Part shown: one piece after another, positions 60,710 to 64,000 of the stretch
Numbering within the stretch: the first letter of the stretch is position 1
Layout of the letters: every line of letters starts with the position of its first letter
From: Deltaproteobacteria bacterium
GTDB taxonomy: Bacteria; Desulfobacterota; Binatia; HRBIN30; CADEER01
Length of the DNA: 64,000 nucleotides
NCBI GenBank assembly: GCA_029262455.1
Contig: JAJCZJ010000123.1
Span: 1-64,000 of the forward strand
Reading direction: 5' to 3'
Notes under the pieces: generated by a model
Told to the model about the DNA's origin: nothing
Seen by the model: only the letters and a program-made list of their open reading frames with translations
The model's database searches: none
Translations under genes and position numbers: made by a program

Positions 60710-63700
60710 ATGTTTGTCCGGCTTGCGGTGTTGATAGTTGCGTCCTTGCTGCTCGGTGCACAGGCCTTGGGGCTGAGTGTTGTTGGAATCGACGACGCGC
60801 GCGACAGGATCGTTTCCATCGATCTCTCGACCCTGGAGCAGCAGTCTCTGCTCGAGGGGCGGGCGATCAGGGCGAGCGCCGTTACGTGGTCTCCGGACGA
60901 TAGCTTTGCGTATCTTACGACTTCCGAAGGCCTGCTGATCTTCGACCCAGTTGCGCAAGACGTCGTCGGCAGTATTGGTCTCGACGCAGTGGAGCGGGTG
61001 TATTTTGATCCCTTTCGTTCCGTCGCCTACGTCCAAGCCTGCGGCGGGACCAAGATCGTCGACACAGAGAACCACGTGGTGATCGGCGAGGGTCTTCTCC
61101 ATTCTCATCAGGCCTGGGTTTTTTCGTCGAGCGGAAGATGGGCCTACGCCGGGAGGGGCCGGGTGGTTGGCCTCGACGGCCCGCTGGTGTCGGACTGGCA
61201 TGACTGCGACGGCGAAGGGCGAGCTGTGGCCGGCGCAAACGACCACTTGATTCTCCCTTGTGGCGAGTTCCTTTCGGTCGTCGACGCGGCGGCGGGGCGC
61301 GAGGTCCGACGGATTCCGCTGAACGGGCGGGTGCAAGCTTTATCGATCCTGCCTGGTGGCGAGGCTGTCATGGTCGTCACCAATACCGGCATCGCCCGCT
61401 TCGCTTTAGCCGACTTTTCCTTGATCGAGGTGTCTCCCCTGCCGGAGTACATCTCGCCCCACTCCGGCGGCCAGCAAGTAGCGTTCTCGAAAGACGGGCG
61501 GCTGCTCTACCTGCGATTGAGTTCGGGGACGACGGCCTACCAGACATCCGATCTGAGCATCGCGTGGACCGAGCAGGATGGTCGAGATCGATTCCTGTCG
61601 CCGCGCGCTGTTACCCAGGCAAACACCTATCCATTCTCGACGGCGGTGTGGCGCGAGGCCGATCGCTCCTACTACGAGACCACCGTTGCGGGATTGGAAC
61701 GCTGGTCGACCGACGATGGTCTGCGCCAGTTGGTGCTTCGCGATTACAATTTTTCGGGACTCGCCGGAGCACTCGAATCGGACTCCGTGTTTGCGATCGC
61801 GCCGGGTGATCGCCTGCTCCGTCGTATTTCGTCAGTGACCGGTGAGTTCGACGAGTTCGCGTTGGACCTCGGAGACGGCGTTCAACAGATGGGGGAGGGG
61901 GCGATCGACTTGGCGGGAGATACTCTCGCGATCGTCGCCGGTCGCTACTCGGGTAATCCTGACATCCTTGCGTACGAGGCGACCGATCTCACTTTGCTCG
62001 GCTTCCACGAGGCCGATTATGGCGAGTCGCCGTTGGCCGGAATGCCCCACATGGAGATCGTGTCTCTCGGCGGGAGTGATGTCGTCGCCTGGAGTACTCG
62101 GCGACGCAGGCTGGGCTTTCTCAACCTGGTCTCCGGAGAGATCGCCCGATTCAGCCAAGATCCGCTGCCGAGTGCCGATGTTTCTGTGGTCGTCGCCGAT
62201 CCCGTCGAGGGCGGCGTATTGGTCGCGTACAGTCAATGGCAGGGCGATCTTGGAGGACTCGTTCCGGTCGTCGTGCAAACGACGGCGTTTGGCGAGGACC
62301 GAGAGATATGGCGCGGCCCATTGGGCTATCAGGCGAGCGCGATGGCCTTGGCTGCCGACGGGGCAGGGGTGTTTGTAGCGATCGAAGGGGCGTGGAGCCG
62401 ACGTGCCGCGGTGGTCAAGATCAGCCGTGTGGGCGAAGTTCTATTCGACGTTTCGCTTGCGTCGAAAACGCGCGGCCTCGTGGTCGGTCCGGACGAAACC
62501 TGGTTGATCGCATCGCAAGTTGATGAACCGCATTTGGTTGTTCTCGATTCGAGGGATGGGCATTTGTTTGGGAGCGTCCCCAATGCTCCTAGTCTCTCGG
62601 CGGTACAACTGGTTGGCAACGGGTCTGGTGCGCTATCCGCCGTCGGCACTCTGGACGCGGTAACACAGGTCCCTGAGCTACCGATCGGCTCCGACGTGCT
62701 GCTCTTTGCCGACGGTCTCACCTATCGGGAGGAGAACTCCTACGCGATCGTTCGTAGTTCTGGTGGCAGCCGAGTGTACGATGCGGACGGTGCCGGTGGC
62801 GGGATGTCGGCTGTAGGCGACGTCGTTTACCTGGCGACTACGGGCCAGGTGGAGAACCGGCTACGAGCGCTGGACTTGGCGAGCGGAACTCTGGTCGACT
62901 CGGCGATTCCGACGAGGCTGGACTACGACGGACTTGCGTTTGCTCCGGATGGTACCGTTCTCTTTGCGACCAAGAGGGACTACCGCGCCGGTCAGGTCTT
63001 GTTGAGCGTCGTCGATATGGTGAGCGCTGAGATTTTGCATAGTGTTGTGATTGATGGGCTTTGGAATCCCTCTTCTCCGACTCTTTCCCAAGACGGACGG
63101 ACTCTGATTCTGCAGTTCGCGCCGATTGTGCTGTTCCACACCAGGGACTCGAGCGTCACTGAGCTCGAGGTGTCGGCCGGCAGCAACGTAGTGCCGACCC
63201 GAAACGGATTTCTCTATTACCGCCACTCCGATCGCGGTCGCGAGATCTGGCGGGTCGAGGCCGCGCCTGGGGCAGAACCCGAGCTGGTCGTTGAGTTTGG
63301 TGAAGACCACACCTATCCCGAGCTGTATGCGAGTGCGGACGGTGGATCGGTGCTCGTCGTCGCCTCGAAACTCTGCGCGGATGAGTGGAAACTCGTGGTC
63401 CTCGATGCCGGTGGCGGTGTTCGGCTTACCTTTGATCCGGGGGCGATCTGGCGCGGCGTTTGGACGAGTCTGGATGGCGCGAGGATCTTCGTGCCCGGCG
63501 AGGGGGAGATTCGCTCCTTCGACGCGTACGGTGGCGTACTACTCGCCCGTATTCCGGTTGAGGGCAATGTCAGGGATTTGGCCGTCGGTTGCGTCGGCGA
63601 TTGTCCTGCTGGTGCGCCAATTGAGATCGCAACGCCTTGGCGTGACCGGGGTACGGTGACTCCCACTCCGCGTCGGACGCCGACGCGGTCCGCGACGGCG

Positions 63701-64000
63701 ACTCCCACCGGGGCAGAAACCCCCGAGCCGCCGGTTCAGGATTGGTTCGAGATCGCCGGAGTTGCTGGTCGCCCTGGGGACGTCGTGGAGTTGGCGGTCA
63801 TGTATCGAACCACGGACTACTCGCGCTATTGGGAGGGTGGCCTGGCGCACGAGGTCGTCTTACCTGAAGTGGTCGAAGTCGGCCGGTGGGTGGATGGAGA
63901 GCCCGATTGCTCCGGAGACTACGATGGAGGGGATTCGACGCGAGTAAGCGCTGTCCTCGTGCAGGAGGGCTGTGCGGCTGGTGACTGCGATCGGCTGAGC
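60710..64000 (+). CDS. Very large secreted beta-propeller protein (C-terminus beyond window)
   Basis: The ATG at 60710 begins a signal peptide (LAVLIVASLLLGAQALG), and the frame stays open for 1097 codons to the edge of the window. The region to about residue 980 is a chain of propeller blades of the YVTN/WD-like type (VTWSPDDSFAYLTTSEGLLIFD, QALSILPGGEAVMVVTNTGIARF, VAFSKDGRLLYLRL, LAFAPDGTVLFATKRD, SADGGSVLVVASK). A Thr/Pro/Arg linker (about 985-1007) and the start of another beta domain (WFEIAGVAGRPGDVVELAVMY) follow. The latter resembles cohesin-like or Ig-like modules that often sit behind such linkers. It is probably an extracellular or surface adhesin or binding protein. The Shine-Dalgarno is poor (GTAGGA directly before ATG), so the start is moderately sure. 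Confidence 0.78.
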   Translation, partial: MFVRLAVLIVASLLLGAQALGLSVVGIDDARDRIVSIDLSTLEQQSLLEGRAIRASAVTWSPDDSFAYLTTSEGLLIFDPVAQDVVGSIGLDAVERVYFDPFRSVAYVQACGGTKIVDTENHVVIGEGLLHSHQAWVFSSSGRWAYAGRGRVVGLDGPLVSDWHDCDGEGRAVAGANDHLILPCGEFLSVVDAAAGREVRRIPLNGRVQALSILPGGEAVMVVTNTGIARFALADFSLIEVSPLPEYISPHSGGQQVAFSKDGRLLYLRLSSGTTAYQTSDLSIAWTEQDGRDRFLSPRAVTQANTYPFSTAVWREADRSYYETTVAGLERWSTDDGLRQLVLRDYNFSGLAGALESDSVFAIAPGDRLLRRISSVTGEFDEFALDLGDGVQQMGEGAIDLAGDTLAIVAGRYSGNPDILAYEATDLTLLGFHEADYGESPLAGMPHMEIVSLGGSDVVAWSTRRRRLGFLNLVSGEIARFSQDPLPSADVSVVVADPVEGGVLVAYSQWQGDLGGLVPVVVQTTAFGEDREIWRGPLGYQASAMALAADGAGVFVAIEGAWSRRAAVVKISRVGEVLFDVSLASKTRGLVVGPDETWLIASQVDEPHLVVLDSRDGHLFGSVPNAPSLSAVQLVGNGSGALSAVGTLDAVTQVPELPIGSDVLLFADGLTYREENSYAIVRSSGGSRVYDADGAGGGMSAVGDVVYLATTGQVENRLRALDLASGTLVDSAIPTRLDYDGLAFAPDGTVLFATKRDYRAGQVLLSVVDMVSAEILHSVVIDGLWNPSSPTLSQDGRTLILQFAPIVLFHTRDSSVTELEVSAGSNVVPTRNGFLYYRHSDRGREIWRVEAAPGAEPELVVEFGEDHTYPELYASADGGSVLVVASKLCADEWKLVVLDAGGGVRLTFDPGAIWRGVWTSLDGARIFVPGEGEIRSFDAYGGVLLARIPVEGNVRDLAVGCVGDCPAGAPIEIATPWRDRGTVTPTPRRTPTRSATATPTGAETPEPPVQDWFEIAGVAGRPGDVVELAVMYRTTDYSRYWEGGLAHEVVLPEVVEVGRWVDGEPDCSGDYDGGDSTRVSAVLVQEGCAAGDCDRLS

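Overview
The window is GC-rich chromosomal DNA from a Gram-negative bacterium with many lipoproteins and secreted proteins. Several traits recur: lipobox-Cys followed by an Asp/Ser-rich stretch, Thr-Pro linkers, dockerin-like calcium doublets in front of secreted enzymes, and Cys-rich CGNG...GEQCDDG tails. Together they suggest a metagenome-type deltaproteobacterial or Binatota-like lineage. That placement is inference from protein style only; no rRNA or other phylogenetic marker is present. No CRISPR array or insertion sequence was seen. The only RNA gene found is one tRNA-Thr(CGT).

1-10.8 kb: a dense cluster of envelope proteins. It holds four proteins built from DUF1330-like ferredoxin-fold (dimeric alpha/beta barrel) units, a lipoprotein haloalkane dehalogenase of the DhlA type, an epoxide-hydrolase-like lipoprotein, a beta-propeller lipoprotein and a two-component system. 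The dehalogenase and one DUF1330 protein share a C-terminal domain of about 180 residues that I do not recognise. This looks like a cell-surface or periplasmic module for halogenated or epoxidised compounds.

10.9-21.5 kb: a mobile or defence-like region around the tRNA-Thr gene. It has a translationally coupled operon with a serine recombinase, an excisionase-like protein and a tyrosine integrase, then a DUF488 two-gene cassette. Beyond the tRNA lies a large PLD-nuclease/SF2-helicase/DUF3427 protein.

21.8-27.2 kb: a secreted dockerin-tagged esterase-like protein, a PQQ-type sugar-dehydrogenase-like lipoprotein, and a vapBC toxin-antitoxin pair with a promoter that implies a leaderless transcript.

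27.8-40.5 kb: the best candidate for an undescribed system. A plus-strand operon encodes a divergent SEDS (FtsW/RodA-like) glycosyltransferase with a large extra domain, a divergent penicillin-binding transpeptidase that keeps SxxK, SxN and KSGT, and a small membrane protein. Convergent with it, and overlapping it by 4 bases at the stop codons, is a five-gene minus-strand operon: lipoprotein, polytopic membrane protein, P-loop GTPase-like protein, large helical protein and single-pass membrane protein. Genes within each operon mostly overlap or abut, which argues for co-translation.

40.8-64 kb: general envelope and oxidative-metabolism genes. They include a Cys-rich lipoprotein, an SGNH hydrolase coupled to an acyltransferase-3/SGNH protein, an MscS channel, an Lgt-like protein, a beta-propeller/diheme cytochrome, a CBS protein, a GMC oxidoreductase with its Tat-exported small subunit, a sialate-acetylesterase-like protein, a SMUG1 uracil-DNA glycosylase and a membrane multicopper oxidase. 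Next come two divergent toxin-antitoxin modules that share a promoter region with two palindromes, then a very large beta-propeller protein that runs off the right edge.
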